Below are positions 37,827 to 47,014 of a DNA stretch of 64,000 nt, piece after piece. The stretch is from Chloroflexota bacterium (GTDB taxonomy: Bacteria; Chloroflexota; Anaerolineae; CG2-30-64-16). The translations under genes and the position numbers were made by a program. Within the stretch, counting starts at the first letter, position 1, and each line of letters starts with the position of its first letter. Where the stretch lies: positions 1 to 64,000 of the forward strand of contig JAPLHB010000110.1 of assembly GCA_026389845.1 (NCBI GenBank), given 5' to 3'. The notes under the pieces are model-generated. The model was given only the letters and a program-made list of their open reading frames with translations, was not told where the DNA came from and did not search any database.

Positions 37827-38870
37827 CTATGCCTTTCCGCCTGCGCGTGTGATCAGGCGCGCGGCATTGTTGTACATCACATCGGCCACATCGCCCGCGT
37901 TCAGCCCGACTGCTTCGGCAGCCTGACGGAAGGCCAGCAACTCTTCGTACATGAAGAACGACAACTTCTGACCCTCTCCTTCATCCACCTCGCGCATGTG
38001 CGGGTCGTCGCTGACGTCGCCGTAGAGACCGCGGGGCACCAGGTTGACGTAGAAGCCATTCTCACAGATACGCCGCATCCTCATGCGGGCGACCGGCATG
38101 TCGCTGCCGAAGAGAACTCGCTGTGGGCCGACCGCGGCCAGAAGGCGCTCCATCACCCACGCGCTGGTGTTCGCGCAGAAGTCGAAGTGCATCCGCCGGG
38201 CATCTTTGAGGATGTCAAACGCATCCCCCACGTCCTCCGGGCAATAGGCACGGCCGATGTGCGCGATCACCAACTGGACGTTGGGATAACTATGCTCGAT
38301 CTCCAGCATCATCTCCAGATTGAGCGGATCGCGCAGGCGGCCGCGGCGCGGGATGTGCAACATGACGATCCAGCCGTGCGCGTCAGCCACCTGCAGGTGA
38401 TGGCGCGGCAGGAAATCCCAGATCGTTATGTCATCCGATGGGATTGCGGCCGCCGCGAACTCCAGGTAAGGCTTCAGTCCCAAAAAGCCACCGGCAACGA
38501 CCTGCGCCTCCAGCTCCTTCGCAGTCCACTCGGGCGTCGTGACCAGGAGGCTCGGCAGCCGGTGCTGTTGGGCGACCTGGCTGACGTAGCGATTGCTGCC
38601 GTCCAGGTCGTACTCGCGCGTGGCAGGCCCGAAGATGACGGGCGTGACGGCCTGCTTTGGGAACATCAGCCGATAGGTTTCGATCAGGTCTTCAACTGGA
38701 TTTTCCGACGCCACGCGGCCCGGCCACGTCGGCCCGCGCCGCGCCACGGTCAAAGGTTGGCGGGACGATGCGAGCAAGACGTGGGTGTGGATGTCTATCA
38801 GCTTCGCCGGCAGGTAGTCGAGGTAGGTTTCGTAGAATGCCTTGTCTACTGGTTTGATTTGCAAGTCCAT
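37827..38870 (-). CDS. Amidohydrolase_2-family metal-dependent hydrolase (1)
   Basis: A 347-residue TIM-barrel hydrolase starting MDLQIKPVDKAFYE behind TTGGAG. It keeps the metal ligands in IDIHTHV, a mid-protein LHIPRRGRL segment, VIAHIGRAY and the late aspartate in LFGSDMP. The family includes lactonases and non-oxidative decarboxylases such as fuconolactonase and related enzymes. It is the most divergent of the four Amidohydrolase_2-type members here. The repeat-flanked position makes it a single-gene unit. Confidence 0.82.
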   Translation of the reverse strand: MDLQIKPVDKAFYETYLDYLPAKLIDIHTHVLLASSRQPLTVARRGPTWPGRVASENPVEDLIETYRLMFPKQAVTPVIFGPATREYDLDGSNRYVSQVAQQHRLPSLLVTTPEWTAKELEAQVVAGGFLGLKPYLEFAAAAIPSDDITIWDFLPRHHLQVADAHGWIVMLHIPRRGRLRDPLNLEMMLEIEHSYPNVQLVIAHIGRAYCPEDVGDAFDILKDARRMHFDFCANTSAWVMERLLAAVGPQRVLFGSDMPVARMRMRRICENGFYVNLVPRGLYGDVSDDPHMREVDEGEGQKLSFFMYEELLAFRQAAEAVGLNAGDVADVMYNNAARLITRAGGKA

Positions 38871-38888
38871 GTTCTGCGTCTCCAATAA

Positions 38889-39070
38889 TAGACATTATCG
38901 AGGACAAGGGCCATTCCGAGTAGATCCGCCCCAGACCTCTCGTTACGGCGTGAAACCAGCGAAAAATCTCCGTCATGCGGGGCTGAGACCCTTCGCTGGT
39001 GTGACGCCGCAGCGTGATATACGGGATTGGCCCGCTCAGGGTGACACTCATCTTGATTTCCGATGATGTT
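38889..39070. repeat. Palindromic repeat, family B
   Basis: GACATTATCG at the left and CGATGATGTT at the right enclose TACGGCGTGAAACCAGCG, TTCGCTGGTGTGACGCCGC and CCGCTCAGGGTGACA. This is a short version without the AGGACAAG blocks. Confidence 0.8.
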
Positions 39071-39074
39071 CAAC

Positions 39075-39854
39075 TTACTGCCCTGCCAGGATGCCGTCCA
39101 GCTCTTCGCTGCACCGTTTGAGCACGTTCATCAGCGCGAAGTCGCCGCCCCAGGGCACGATCTGCGCGCCCAGCTTGCGGTAGCGAGTCAGGTCTTCTAC
39201 TGAGCCGGACGTGATGCCCCAGGCCACCCCATGCTCCCGCGCCACTGCGGCCAGGCGCTCGACCACGTCGGGAATCGTCATGGGGCTGCCGCTGGCTTTG
39301 AGGCGCAGTCCCAGGTCGCCCGGCCCGATGAAGAGGCAGTCAATGCCCGGCACGGCCGCGATCGCATCCAGGTTCTCGACGGCTTCCGGCGTTTCGATCT
39401 GTGCGAGGATGAACGTCTCGCGGTTGGCGTCATCGAAGTAGGTCGTGTCCGGTTTCCACGCCTCCATGCCGTAGTCCGCGTCCAAACCGGCACCATCTAG
39501 CCCACGGTTGCCCAGGGGTGGATATTTGACTGCCTCCACCACCTGGCGGGCGATATCCGGCGTGGAGACGAACGGGATCATGAAGCCGGCCGCGCCATCT
39601 TCGAGGTAGTGATAGAGATGCGTCCGGCCCATGGTCTGCGGCCGAACCATGCAATCAATATCGTTGTAGTAGCACGCCGCAATGACCGCCTGGACTTCGC
39701 GGTCGTTCATCGTGCGATGCTCCAGGTCGAGCCAGATACCGTCGTAGTTGAAGTGGGCCGCATAACGGACGTAGAACGGCAGAAAATGGCCCATGCCGCA
39801 GATGCGCGCAAACTGCCCGCTGCGCAGCTTAGCCAACACTTTGCTTTTTCTCAT
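39075..39854 (-). CDS. HpcH/HpaI-family aldolase
   Basis: A 259-residue class II aldolase starting MRKSKVLAKLRSGQ behind AAGGAG. It has the family sequence IWLDLEHRTMND, VRPQTMGRTHLYHYLEDGAAGFMIPFV, the metal-binding glutamate in ILAQIETPEAVENLD, and GPGDLGLRL. Members split 2-keto-3-deoxy acids (for example keto-deoxy-rhamnonate, or 2,4-dihydroxyheptenedioate) into pyruvate plus an aldehyde. Next to sugar dehydrogenases, dehydratase and lactonase-type genes this is a likely last step of an oxidative sugar pathway. The exact substrate is unknown. Confidence 0.9.
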   Translation of the reverse strand: MRKSKVLAKLRSGQFARICGMGHFLPFYVRYAAHFNYDGIWLDLEHRTMNDREVQAVIAACYYNDIDCMVRPQTMGRTHLYHYLEDGAAGFMIPFVSTPDIARQVVEAVKYPPLGNRGLDGAGLDADYGMEAWKPDTTYFDDANRETFILAQIETPEAVENLDAIAAVPGIDCLFIGPGDLGLRLKASGSPMTIPDVVERLAAVAREHGVAWGITSGSVEDLTRYRKLGAQIVPWGGDFALMNVLKRCSEELDGILAGQ

Positions 39855-39882
39855 GACTGACTCCTTGGATGATTGAATGATT

Positions 39883-40065
39883 GTAGGGGCGGGTCTTCCA
39901 CCGTTAATGCAGGACTGCCTTGTATGGCAGTGGCGCTGCGACGGCAAGCTCGCCCTGGACGCGGAGAGACCCGCCCCTACTTCCACCGTTAACGCAGGAC
40001 TGCCTTGTATAGCAGTGGCGCTGCGACGGCACGCTCGCCATCGACGCGAAGAGACCCGCCCCTAC
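39883..40065. repeat. Two 85-bp direct repeats bounded by GTAGGGGCGGGTCT
   Basis: Copies 39896-39980 and 39981-40065 each run TTCCACCGTTAA...AGACCCGCCCCTAC and differ at a handful of bases. A GTAGGGGCGGGTCT at 39883 forms an inverted repeat with the AGACCCGCCCCTAC ends. The right end supplies the stop codon of the adjacent UroD-like gene. Confidence 0.88.
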
Positions 40066-41258
40066 GGGCCTGCGCGTCGCGCTGATCGCACGAACCAGTC
40101 TATCTTGCTGGGAGGGGTATCGAGCGTGAACGGACTACCCTGGCAGAGCACGAAACTCCTGGCGCGCTCCCCCAGGTGGAGCTGCCGATGGACTTCCGCT
40201 CGAATTGCCTCCGGCGTCCCATCGTGTACCACCTGGATCGCGTCCACGTTGCCGAACACGCAGCAAGCGCCGTCAAGGCCCGCGATCACGTCAGCGATGT
40301 CTACGGAGAAGCCTTTCTTGCTCTCCTCGACGGCCAGTGCGTCCATGCCTAGCCGCTTCAGCCAGGGCAGCCGGGGGATCACGTCGCCGCAATAGTAAAG
40401 GATGACCGTCAGGCCGAGCCGCTTTGCTTCCGCGATGTACGGGCCGGCCGTCGCGAAAGCGAAACGCTCGTAGTCCCGCGGCGAGATCAGGTCGGCGGAC
40501 GAAAGGCACTCCTCCATCCAGACGTACTGCACGCCCGCGCGCGCCAATCCCTTCAGCATCTCCATCCTCTGCTGGCCTCGGCGTTCCATCAGGTATGCGA
40601 AGAGCACCGGCTCTTCCCGCATCATCACCATCATCCCCTGGAAGCCCAGCAGGCCGTAGGTTGACCAAAACGGCGTGGGCGCGATGCAGGACAGCGGCAG
40701 GCGGTCGCCAACCTGTTCGGCCAGGATCTTCGTCACCTCAAACACGCCCTGCGCTTCCAGCTCCTCCTTCGAGCAGAGTGGCAGCAGCGCATCCACGTCG
40801 CCGCGGGTGCGCAGCCCAGCCGACTCATCCCACAGGTCGGTTTGGGCGGTCCGGACACGGTACATGTAGCGGGTCGCGGTGGGCAGCATCAGCCGGCCTG
40901 GTTCGTCCATCTCCAGCGTCTCGCCGGTCTCCTCGTCTACGTAAAGCCAGCGGCCCTCGACGAATCGCATCTCCCCGTGCTCGGCCCAGGCGTGCGTCTC
41001 GCCCGGCTGCGTGTGAATCCAGTCGGACGGCTCCTCGAAGACCTCGTAGGCCCGCAGGATGGCCTCAGCCCGAAAGCGCGAGTCCTCGGCGTGGTCAATG
41101 ACGCATGTCTCCACACCGGCTGTTTTCCGTTCGTAGGCTTCCCGATAGCGTCGCTGTACCTGCTCGTCGAGATAGAGGCTCAGGTAGGCGGGCGCGACCG
41201 CCGGCACATCGGTGGTTTGGCCTGCGATGGCCTTCTGCAACCGTTCTTTGGCTTTCAT
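40062..41258 (-). CDS. UroD-superfamily protein (1), variant metal motif
   Basis: A 398-residue protein of the uroporphyrinogen decarboxylase / corrinoid methyltransferase (MtaA, CmuA) fold, starting MKAKERLQKAIAGQTTDVPAV. The metal-site region reads VILYYCGDVIPRLPWLKRLG, so the histidine of the family H-x-C-G motif is a tyrosine. Genuine HemE signatures are absent. Its closest context is alternating amidohydrolase and UroD-like genes. The last residues (RRAGP) and stop codon lie at the edge of the GTAGGGGC repeat. The substrate is unknown. Confidence 0.82.
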   Translation of the reverse strand: MKAKERLQKAIAGQTTDVPAVAPAYLSLYLDEQVQRRYREAYERKTAGVETCVIDHAEDSRFRAEAILRAYEVFEEPSDWIHTQPGETHAWAEHGEMRFVEGRWLYVDEETGETLEMDEPGRLMLPTATRYMYRVRTAQTDLWDESAGLRTRGDVDALLPLCSKEELEAQGVFEVTKILAEQVGDRLPLSCIAPTPFWSTYGLLGFQGMMVMMREEPVLFAYLMERRGQQRMEMLKGLARAGVQYVWMEECLSSADLISPRDYERFAFATAGPYIAEAKRLGLTVILYYCGDVIPRLPWLKRLGMDALAVEESKKGFSVDIADVIAGLDGACCVFGNVDAIQVVHDGTPEAIRAEVHRQLHLGERARSFVLCQGSPFTLDTPPSKIDWFVRSARRAGP

Positions 41259-41273
41259 TCCCAGTCATCCCCG

Positions 41274-42284
41274 TTACTCACCGAACAGGAACGCCAGCGC
41301 GTTCGCGTTACTCTGCGTCTGCTGCGCCGGTGTAAGCGCATCCAGGGCAGCCTTCTCCTGCTCGTACGTGCCCTTTAGTCGAAACTCTGCGTAAATGCCC
41401 TCCCCCTGCAGCCGTCGAGTGATGTAGCTGTGATACGGTGCATCGCTGCCCCAGATGATCGTCTTCGGAAACCGCTCGACCAGTGCCCGCATGACTTTGA
41501 CGTGATCCGAAAAGTCGCACTCGAAACGATGGGGCGGCAAGGCCATCAAAGGACTGTCCTGATGGGCCAGCTCGACCTGAATCTTGAGGGCCGAGGTGTC
41601 CACCCAGACGTTGGGCAGCGCATCGGCCCGTTTCAGGAACTCGCGGTGGAAGCCGATGCAGTGGGCCAGGCAGTAGCGCAGCTCGGGATGGCGCTCGATG
41701 ACCCGGAGGGTATCGGCCGCCTGGGAAAATGCCTCGCCCTGGCTGACGGCCACGTGGAACAGGATCGGCCAGTTGCGCGCAGCGAAGAATTCGAAAAAGG
41801 CTTCTCCTTCGCCCAGCAATTCCGTCACCTTCGTCTGACACGCCACCGGCGCGATTTTGACGCCGTAAATTGGGAATTCTTGCTCCAGCTCCCGCAGGAT
41901 CGTTATCTGCTCCTTGACCTTGCGCCCCGGATCAACCGAAATGAACGGCAGGAAGCGGTGGCTGTGCTCAGGGCAGAAACGGAAGACATCGGTTAGCAGC
42001 AGCCGGTTCTCCCGTTCGTAGGGCGCGACCGAGATCGGCCGGGCAGCCGGCATTGCGCGGCCGGTCTCGATGAGCAGCGGCAGGTCGAAGAAGAAGGCCG
42101 GGTTGGTGGGGAAGACGACCGACACATCCACGCCGTTGGCCTTCTGCCGGTAGGCCAGGTCTTCGACGCTCGAACAGTAGGGAAAGCTGGTCTGGGCAGC
42201 CTCCCGGATTTGGATGCCGACGTGCGAATGGATGTCTATGGTCTTGCCGATCAGGTCGGCGTGACGGATGTGTTTCTCGATCAT
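41274..42284 (-). CDS. Amidohydrolase_2-family hydrolase (2)
   Basis: A 336-residue enzyme starting MIEKHIRHADLIGKTID. Metal ligands are visible in IDIHSHVGI, ILFHVAVSQG, LAHCIGFH and WGSDAPYHSYI. It is a clear paralogue of the gene at 43645-44646: both share SFPYCSSVEDLAYRQKANG-like and CPEHSHRFLPFISVDPGR segments and end in NALAFLFG. Lactonase or decarboxylase activity is typical of the family. Only 15 bases separate it from the UroD-like gene downstream. Confidence 0.85.
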   Translation of the reverse strand: MIEKHIRHADLIGKTIDIHSHVGIQIREAAQTSFPYCSSVEDLAYRQKANGVDVSVVFPTNPAFFFDLPLLIETGRAMPAARPISVAPYERENRLLLTDVFRFCPEHSHRFLPFISVDPGRKVKEQITILRELEQEFPIYGVKIAPVACQTKVTELLGEGEAFFEFFAARNWPILFHVAVSQGEAFSQAADTLRVIERHPELRYCLAHCIGFHREFLKRADALPNVWVDTSALKIQVELAHQDSPLMALPPHRFECDFSDHVKVMRALVERFPKTIIWGSDAPYHSYITRRLQGEGIYAEFRLKGTYEQEKAALDALTPAQQTQSNANALAFLFGE

Positions 42285-42320
42285 CACCCCTTCTCCACTT
42301 CCTACTCTCCACTGGTGGAA

Positions 42321-43403
42321 TCATCGCCACTTAGCTGCATGGTCGAAGATCGTCAGGATATTCTCCCAGGGCGCGTCCCCGTGAATGTTATGACTGGGCG
42401 CCAGGATGAAGCCGCCGCCTTGACCCAGTGTTTCCACCAGTTCGTCAAGATGCCGGCGGACATCCGCCGCGGTGCCGCGCACGAGAATGTTCTGCACGTC
42501 AATTCCGCCGTGGAAACACAGATCTCTTCCAAATTCCCGCTTCAGCCGCCGCGGATCCATGCCGACCGCAGTGGTCTGGATGGGATCCAGGATGTCCACG
42601 CCGATTTCGATGAAGTCCGGGATGAAGTCGAACACCGCGCCGCAGGAATGCTGCATGACTCGCGCGCCGTGCCGTTTGGCGACCTCGAAAATCCGCCTGT
42701 GATGCGGCTTGAAGAACCGGCGATACATCTTCAGGCTCATCAGTTTGCCGCGCTGCGTGCCGAAATCGTCCTGCACGCAGATGATGTCAATTCGTCCCTG
42801 GGCGGCCTGGAGCGTCCGGTCGGTCAGCTCAACGAAAAACTCTCCAATAGCCCCATAACAGTATTCCAGCAGCTCCGGATGAAGCGCCATCTCCATGAGA
42901 GCCCGTTCGAAGCCCAGAAGGTTGGCGACCTGGCCAAGGCCACCAGCCAGGAAGAGAATGGCGTACTCGTCCACGGCGGCGCATTGCCGGGCGATGGTGG
43001 AGTAGTCGAACGCATCGGCCCTGGGCCAATCGTATCTTTGAAGATCCGCCAGAGACTCGGCTTTCTCCAGCGGGTGATCAATGACCTCGTCGTTATACCC
43101 GCCGGCGCACGCCACCCAGCGCCGGCGATAGCCATAGACGGTGTCCCAGGTGCCGTCGGGGCGGATGGCGGGATAGAGCACGCGCGTCGCGTCGCCGCGA
43201 TACGCGGGATAGACCCCGTGCAGGCAGTTGTTGAATATGCCGTAGGTATCTACCGGCAGGGCGCGCACCAACGCCTGCACGTCGCTTACACCGAAATGAG
43301 CCTGCAGCCGGCGCAGCACATCGTCCGATGCTTTGAAACCCACCGGCAGGAGATCGGTGGGCCGGCGTTCGACCGCAGCCAGAACTCGTTCCCTATGATT
43401 CAT
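42321..43403 (-). CDS. UroD-superfamily protein (2)
   Basis: A 360-residue protein starting MNHRERVLAAVERRPTDLLP, the usual opening of UroD-like methyltransferases. The metal motif H-S-C-G is in VMQHSCGAVFDFIPDFIEIG, followed by LDPIQTTAVGMDPRRLK and the C-terminal LAPSHNIHGDAPWEN, which recurs in the protein at 55104. Corrinoid-linked members move methyl groups between a corrinoid protein and coenzyme M or folate, but no corrinoid protein gene is in the window. Its neighbours on both sides are paralogous amidohydrolases. Confidence 0.85.
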   Translation of the reverse strand: MNHRERVLAAVERRPTDLLPVGFKASDDVLRRLQAHFGVSDVQALVRALPVDTYGIFNNCLHGVYPAYRGDATRVLYPAIRPDGTWDTVYGYRRRWVACAGGYNDEVIDHPLEKAESLADLQRYDWPRADAFDYSTIARQCAAVDEYAILFLAGGLGQVANLLGFERALMEMALHPELLEYCYGAIGEFFVELTDRTLQAAQGRIDIICVQDDFGTQRGKLMSLKMYRRFFKPHHRRIFEVAKRHGARVMQHSCGAVFDFIPDFIEIGVDILDPIQTTAVGMDPRRLKREFGRDLCFHGGIDVQNILVRGTAADVRRHLDELVETLGQGGGFILAPSHNIHGDAPWENILTIFDHAAKWR

Positions 43404-43424
43404 CCACTGCCTCATGCCGATAAT

Positions 43425-43629
43425 AGACATTATCGGCAACAGCAACGAGTGTCACCCCTTCGTTGCACTCAGGGCAGGCTCTGAGCGAGTTTGCCCCGTA
43501 TCGTGCGTTACGGCGAGCCTCTAGCGAAGGGTCTCGTGCCGCATGGAGGAGATTCTTCGCTGGTTTCACGCCGTAACGAGAGGCCTGAGGCCGACCCGCT
43601 CAGAATGACAGCCATTCCCGATAATCTCT
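43425..43629. repeat. Palindromic repeat, family B
   Basis: AGACATTATCGG at the left and CCCGATAATCTCT at the right flank GTCACCC...CTGAGCGAG, GCGAGCCTCTAGCGAAGG, TTCTTCGCTGGTTTCACGCC and CCGCTCAGAATGACA. Confidence 0.82.
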
Positions 43630-43644
43630 AGTGCAACAGCAGCT

Positions 43645-44646
43645 TCAAGCGGCGCCGAACAAGAACGCCAGCGTATTCGCATTGACCTGCCGCTGCTGTC
43701 CCTCGGTCAGACCGCGCCAGGCGGCCACCTCCTGCTCGTAGGTGCCCTTGAGCCGGAACTCGCGGTACACGCCTCCGCCCTGCAATCGGCGCGTGATGTA
43801 GCTGTGATAAGGCGCATCGCTGGCCCAGAGCATCGTCGTGGGGTAACGCTCGACCAGTGCCCGAAAAACAGCCGTATGATCGCTGTAGTCCAGGTCGAGC
43901 ATGGCCGCCGACTTCTCGGCCCGGAACAGGTCCACCTGGATCTTTAGCGCCGCGGTGTCAACGTACGCGTTGGGCAGGCTGGCGGCCCGATCCAGCGACT
44001 CACGGTGGCACCCTACGCAGTGGGCCATGCAGAAACGCAGCTCCGGATGACGCTCGATAACTGTGAGGATGTCAGCGGCCTGCGAGAACGGGTCGGTGGG
44101 ATCGGTCGAGGCATGGAAGAGGATCGGCCAGTTGCGCGCCGCGAAGAATGCCAGCAACGGCGCGCCCACGTCGAGCAGCGCGAGGGCCTTCGACTGCGCC
44201 ATCAGCGGGTGGATCTTGACCCCGTAGATGGGAAACTCCTGCTCCAGCTCTTCCAGGCTCGCGATCTGCTCGTCAATCAGCCGGCCCGGATCAACTGAGA
44301 TGAAGGGCAGAAACCGGTGGCTGTGCTCCGGGCAGAACTGGTAGACGTCGGTCAGCAGCAGCCGGTTCTCGCGCTCATAGGGCACACGAGAGATCGGCCG
44401 GGCCGCGGGCCGCAGCTCGCCGGTCTCGATGATGGTCGGCAGATCGTAATAGAGCGCCGGCGAGATCGGAAAGACCACGCCAAAATCAACGCCGTTGGCC
44501 CGCTGCCGATAGGCCAGGTCTTCGGCGCTGGAACAGTAGGGGAAATTGATCTGCGCAGCCTCGCGGAACGCGACCCCGATGTGGGAATGCGCATCAATGA
44601 CCTTGCCCACCAGGTCTTCCCGGTGCAAGTGTTTCTGTGCGATCAT
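43645..44646 (-). CDS. Amidohydrolase_2-family hydrolase (3)
   Basis: A 333-residue paralogue of the gene at 41274, starting MIAQKHLHREDLVGKVIDAHSH. It keeps all the metal-ligand regions (DAHSHIGV, ILFHASTDP, MAHCVGCH, WASDAPYHSYI) and the same C-terminal NANTLAFLFG. An upstream extension (44736) would overlap the BNR gene in another frame and was not used. It lies seven bases downstream of the BNR gene and so is in the same transcript. Confidence 0.86.
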   Translation of the reverse strand: MIAQKHLHREDLVGKVIDAHSHIGVAFREAAQINFPYCSSAEDLAYRQRANGVDFGVVFPISPALYYDLPTIIETGELRPAARPISRVPYERENRLLLTDVYQFCPEHSHRFLPFISVDPGRLIDEQIASLEELEQEFPIYGVKIHPLMAQSKALALLDVGAPLLAFFAARNWPILFHASTDPTDPFSQAADILTVIERHPELRFCMAHCVGCHRESLDRAASLPNAYVDTAALKIQVDLFRAEKSAAMLDLDYSDHTAVFRALVERYPTTMLWASDAPYHSYITRRLQGGGVYREFRLKGTYEQEVAAWRGLTEGQQRQVNANTLAFLFGAA

Positions 44647-44653
44647 GTGTGCC

Positions 44654-45796
44654 TCAACTTTCTGCCAGCGGAACATCCAGGCCAATCCGCACCCAGTGAA
44701 TCCCCATCGCGGTCTCGTCACCCGCGTAGTACGCAACCATGATGTCGCCGTCCGGCAGGAGCAGCGGCGCCGGATGGCCGAACGTCCAGATGCTCATATC
44801 GGCCCAGTAGTCGGCGAAGTCGCGCTGGCCGTGCATGCCCGATTCCCCGCCGGCCTTCTTTTCGTAGAAGACTAACTCGTCAGCCGCGGTCCAAGTCCGG
44901 CCGCAATCGTCGCTGAGAATGGCCCGCAGGCTCGGTGGATGATGGCGGTGTACGTAAGCCGCGAAGACGCGGCCGCCGTCCAATGCCAGGGGCGCGCAAA
45001 TCTGGCCCGCGATGCCGGTGGAGGCGGGCTGGCTCCAGCGCCGGCCGTCGGGTGAACCGGCTGCGCTGTGGATGTCCAGATCCCGCCCGGCCTCGCGGTC
45101 GTGTGTCCAAAACATGGCGATCAACTCGCCGGTCTCGGGGTCTACGCTCAGCCGTTGATCCCAGTAGAGGAGGCGGCCCGCAGGATCGTGCGCCACGATG
45201 CCGAGTTCGGGCCACGTCGCCCCCCCATCGGCTGAGATGCGCAGAGACGCGTGATGCCTGGCCGGGTCGGGGTCCCCATATTCCTTCCATGCCTCGTAGG
45301 GCAGCGCCAACGCGCCGTTCTTCAAGGATAGAATCGCGCCGGTGACGGCATTGCCCGTATGTGGCAGGAGTGCGACCTCCCTGGGCGCAGGCCAAAACCT
45401 CCCGCTATCTCGCGATTCCACGAACAGCACCTTCGTGGGCAGGATGCCTTCGGTCTGGGGGTTGAATAAGGGCAGGGTCGGATCGGAGCGGTCAACCCAG
45501 CCCAGCGAGCCGATCAGTCGCCCCCGGCAGGCGGCGGTAATGCCCAGGCAGCGGATGCGCCCCCGTCCCGGTGGCACGTCGCCGAAGCCGGTGAAAATCG
45601 TCTGCCAGGTGGCGCCGCGGTCATCGCTCGCCATCACGCGACAGTCTTCGTCGGCTGAATCTTTCGCGCTGCCCGTGCGAAAGCTGACGATCAGTCGTCC
45701 GCTCTCTGTGCACGCGAGCGAAGGAAAGGTGCAGAATCGTGCCTCGCTCGGCGCTGTGCGCGCGTCGAAGATCGTACCGCGGCCGAGAATATGCAT
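44654..45796 (-). CDS. BNR/Asp-box sialidase-fold protein (1)
   Basis: A 380-residue protein with several Asp-box repeats: SDDRGATW, SRDSGRFW, SADGGATW and SDDCGRTW, which mark a six-bladed beta-propeller of the exo-sialidase type. No signal peptide is visible, so a cytoplasmic site is likely. It may act on a neutral or acidic oligosaccharide rather than sialic acid. It is paralogous to the gene at 56187. It lies three bases from the epimerase-like gene and seven from the amidohydrolase. Confidence 0.85.
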   Translation of the reverse strand: MHILGRGTIFDARTAPSEARFCTFPSLACTESGRLIVSFRTGSAKDSADEDCRVMASDDRGATWQTIFTGFGDVPPGRGRIRCLGITAACRGRLIGSLGWVDRSDPTLPLFNPQTEGILPTKVLFVESRDSGRFWPAPREVALLPHTGNAVTGAILSLKNGALALPYEAWKEYGDPDPARHHASLRISADGGATWPELGIVAHDPAGRLLYWDQRLSVDPETGELIAMFWTHDREAGRDLDIHSAAGSPDGRRWSQPASTGIAGQICAPLALDGGRVFAAYVHRHHPPSLRAILSDDCGRTWTAADELVFYEKKAGGESGMHGQRDFADYWADMSIWTFGHPAPLLLPDGDIMVAYYAGDETAMGIHWVRIGLDVPLAES

Positions 45797-45799
45797 GGG

Positions 45800-46879
45800 C
45801 TAACCTCTGGCCTCCGCCGCGCGTTGCTCAAAGGCTCGTATCTCCGCTTCGCCCTCCAGCACGCCAATCTCCACTCGAATCTCCTGGGTCTCGCCGGGAG
45901 CCAGGAAGGGCAGGAGGCCACGCTGCCGCAGGACGCCGCGGTTGTCGCATGGCGCGTTGCACGGCTCCAGCGCGGCCACGTAGTCCCCCTCGCCCATCAT
46001 CTTCCATTCGTTCAGGTAGGGGAGCGCCCGGCCGTCGAAACGGATGTACACCCCCAGGCCGTCGTGAAGCTCGCGGTTGATCAGGCCGGCGTAACTGTCA
46101 CCGTGAGCGTCGAGAGACATCCGATGGCTGAAATTCTGTTCTTCGCAGCCGGGCACAGGGGCCGAGAACGCCAGCATCTCGTCCATGCCTTGCGCCGAGC
46201 GTGCGTCGCGCGGCGTGCTCTCGGCCGCGCTGACGACCGCGCGGCTGGACGCGTCGAGCAGCGGGAAGCCGAAGTTGATGTGGTAGAGGATCGTGAATGG
46301 CGACGGCCGGTAGCCGAAGTTTTCGACGACGTCGCGGATCGCCAGGGACCTGGCGCCCGCGTGCGCCGAGATGGTGCGGGTCAAGCGGATCTTGTCGCCG
46401 AACAGCCGGCACTCTTCCATCACCGCCGATGCTTCCAGGATGTAATCATCCCCCTCCCAGCGGGTGCGATCGCACACCTGACGGCCGGGCGTGGCCGCGT
46501 AGCGGCCATGCAACCCCAGGTCTTCGTCACCGTCCCTGCCCGGCGCGCCCAGGGTGGTCAGCCCACAGGTGGTGAGCAGGCCGCCGAAGAAGGTGTGCAG
46601 CCAGCCCAGCCCCTCCGGCTCGTAGAAGGCGGGATGAACCTCGCCGTTGGGGGTCAGGTAGACCAGGTTGACACCCTTGTAGCTGGCCGCCGAGATGTCC
46701 ATACCTCGATCGGGCAGGACCGTGAAGCGCAGTCCCGCGCCGGTATCGAAGTCAATCGCCGCGATCCCCGTGGCGCGGCCTTCGGCCAACACGGTGTGCC
46801 GCGTGCCGCCGACCTGGTTCACGTTGCCGACGCGACGCAGAATCTCCGCGCGGGTGTAGTCTCGGTTTCCGATGCGCAT
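45800..46879 (-). CDS. Aldose-1-epimerase-fold protein (DUF4432-like)
   Basis: A 359-residue galactose-mutarotase-fold protein starting MRIGNRDYTRAEILRRVG. Segments fit the DUF4432 branch: FTVLPDRGMDISAASYKGVN, GWLHTFFGGLLTTCGL, GLHGRYAATPGR, a histidine in ILYHINFGFPLLD and a glutamate in AALEPCNAP. Such enzymes interconvert sugar anomers or act on sugar acids before an isomerase or dehydrogenase. It heads a tight three-gene unit with the BNR and amidohydrolase genes. Confidence 0.84.
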   Translation of the reverse strand: MRIGNRDYTRAEILRRVGNVNQVGGTRHTVLAEGRATGIAAIDFDTGAGLRFTVLPDRGMDISAASYKGVNLVYLTPNGEVHPAFYEPEGLGWLHTFFGGLLTTCGLTTLGAPGRDGDEDLGLHGRYAATPGRQVCDRTRWEGDDYILEASAVMEECRLFGDKIRLTRTISAHAGARSLAIRDVVENFGYRPSPFTILYHINFGFPLLDASSRAVVSAAESTPRDARSAQGMDEMLAFSAPVPGCEEQNFSHRMSLDAHGDSYAGLINRELHDGLGVYIRFDGRALPYLNEWKMMGEGDYVAALEPCNAPCDNRGVLRQRGLLPFLAPGETQEIRVEIGVLEGEAEIRAFEQRAAEARG

Positions 46880-46943
46880 GTCTCACCTCCCAGATGCCTT
46901 CTTTGTCACCCGGCCCTGGAAAATGTCCCGCGGCTCCGGAGTC

Positions 46944-46992
46944 GAGGCTTCAGCCGGTTTCTGCCGCCTACCACCAGACCGGCTAAAGCCTC
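46944..46992. repeat. Palindromic repeat GAGGCTTCAGCCGGT
   Basis: GAGGCTTCAGCCGGT (46944-46958) and ACCGGCTAAAGCCTC (46978-46992) form a 15-bp stem with one mismatch in the spacer between the fucose-isomerase-like and epimerase-like genes. Confidence 0.75.
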
Positions 46993-47014
46993 TAGTCCAA
47001 AGGGGTGAAGTACT

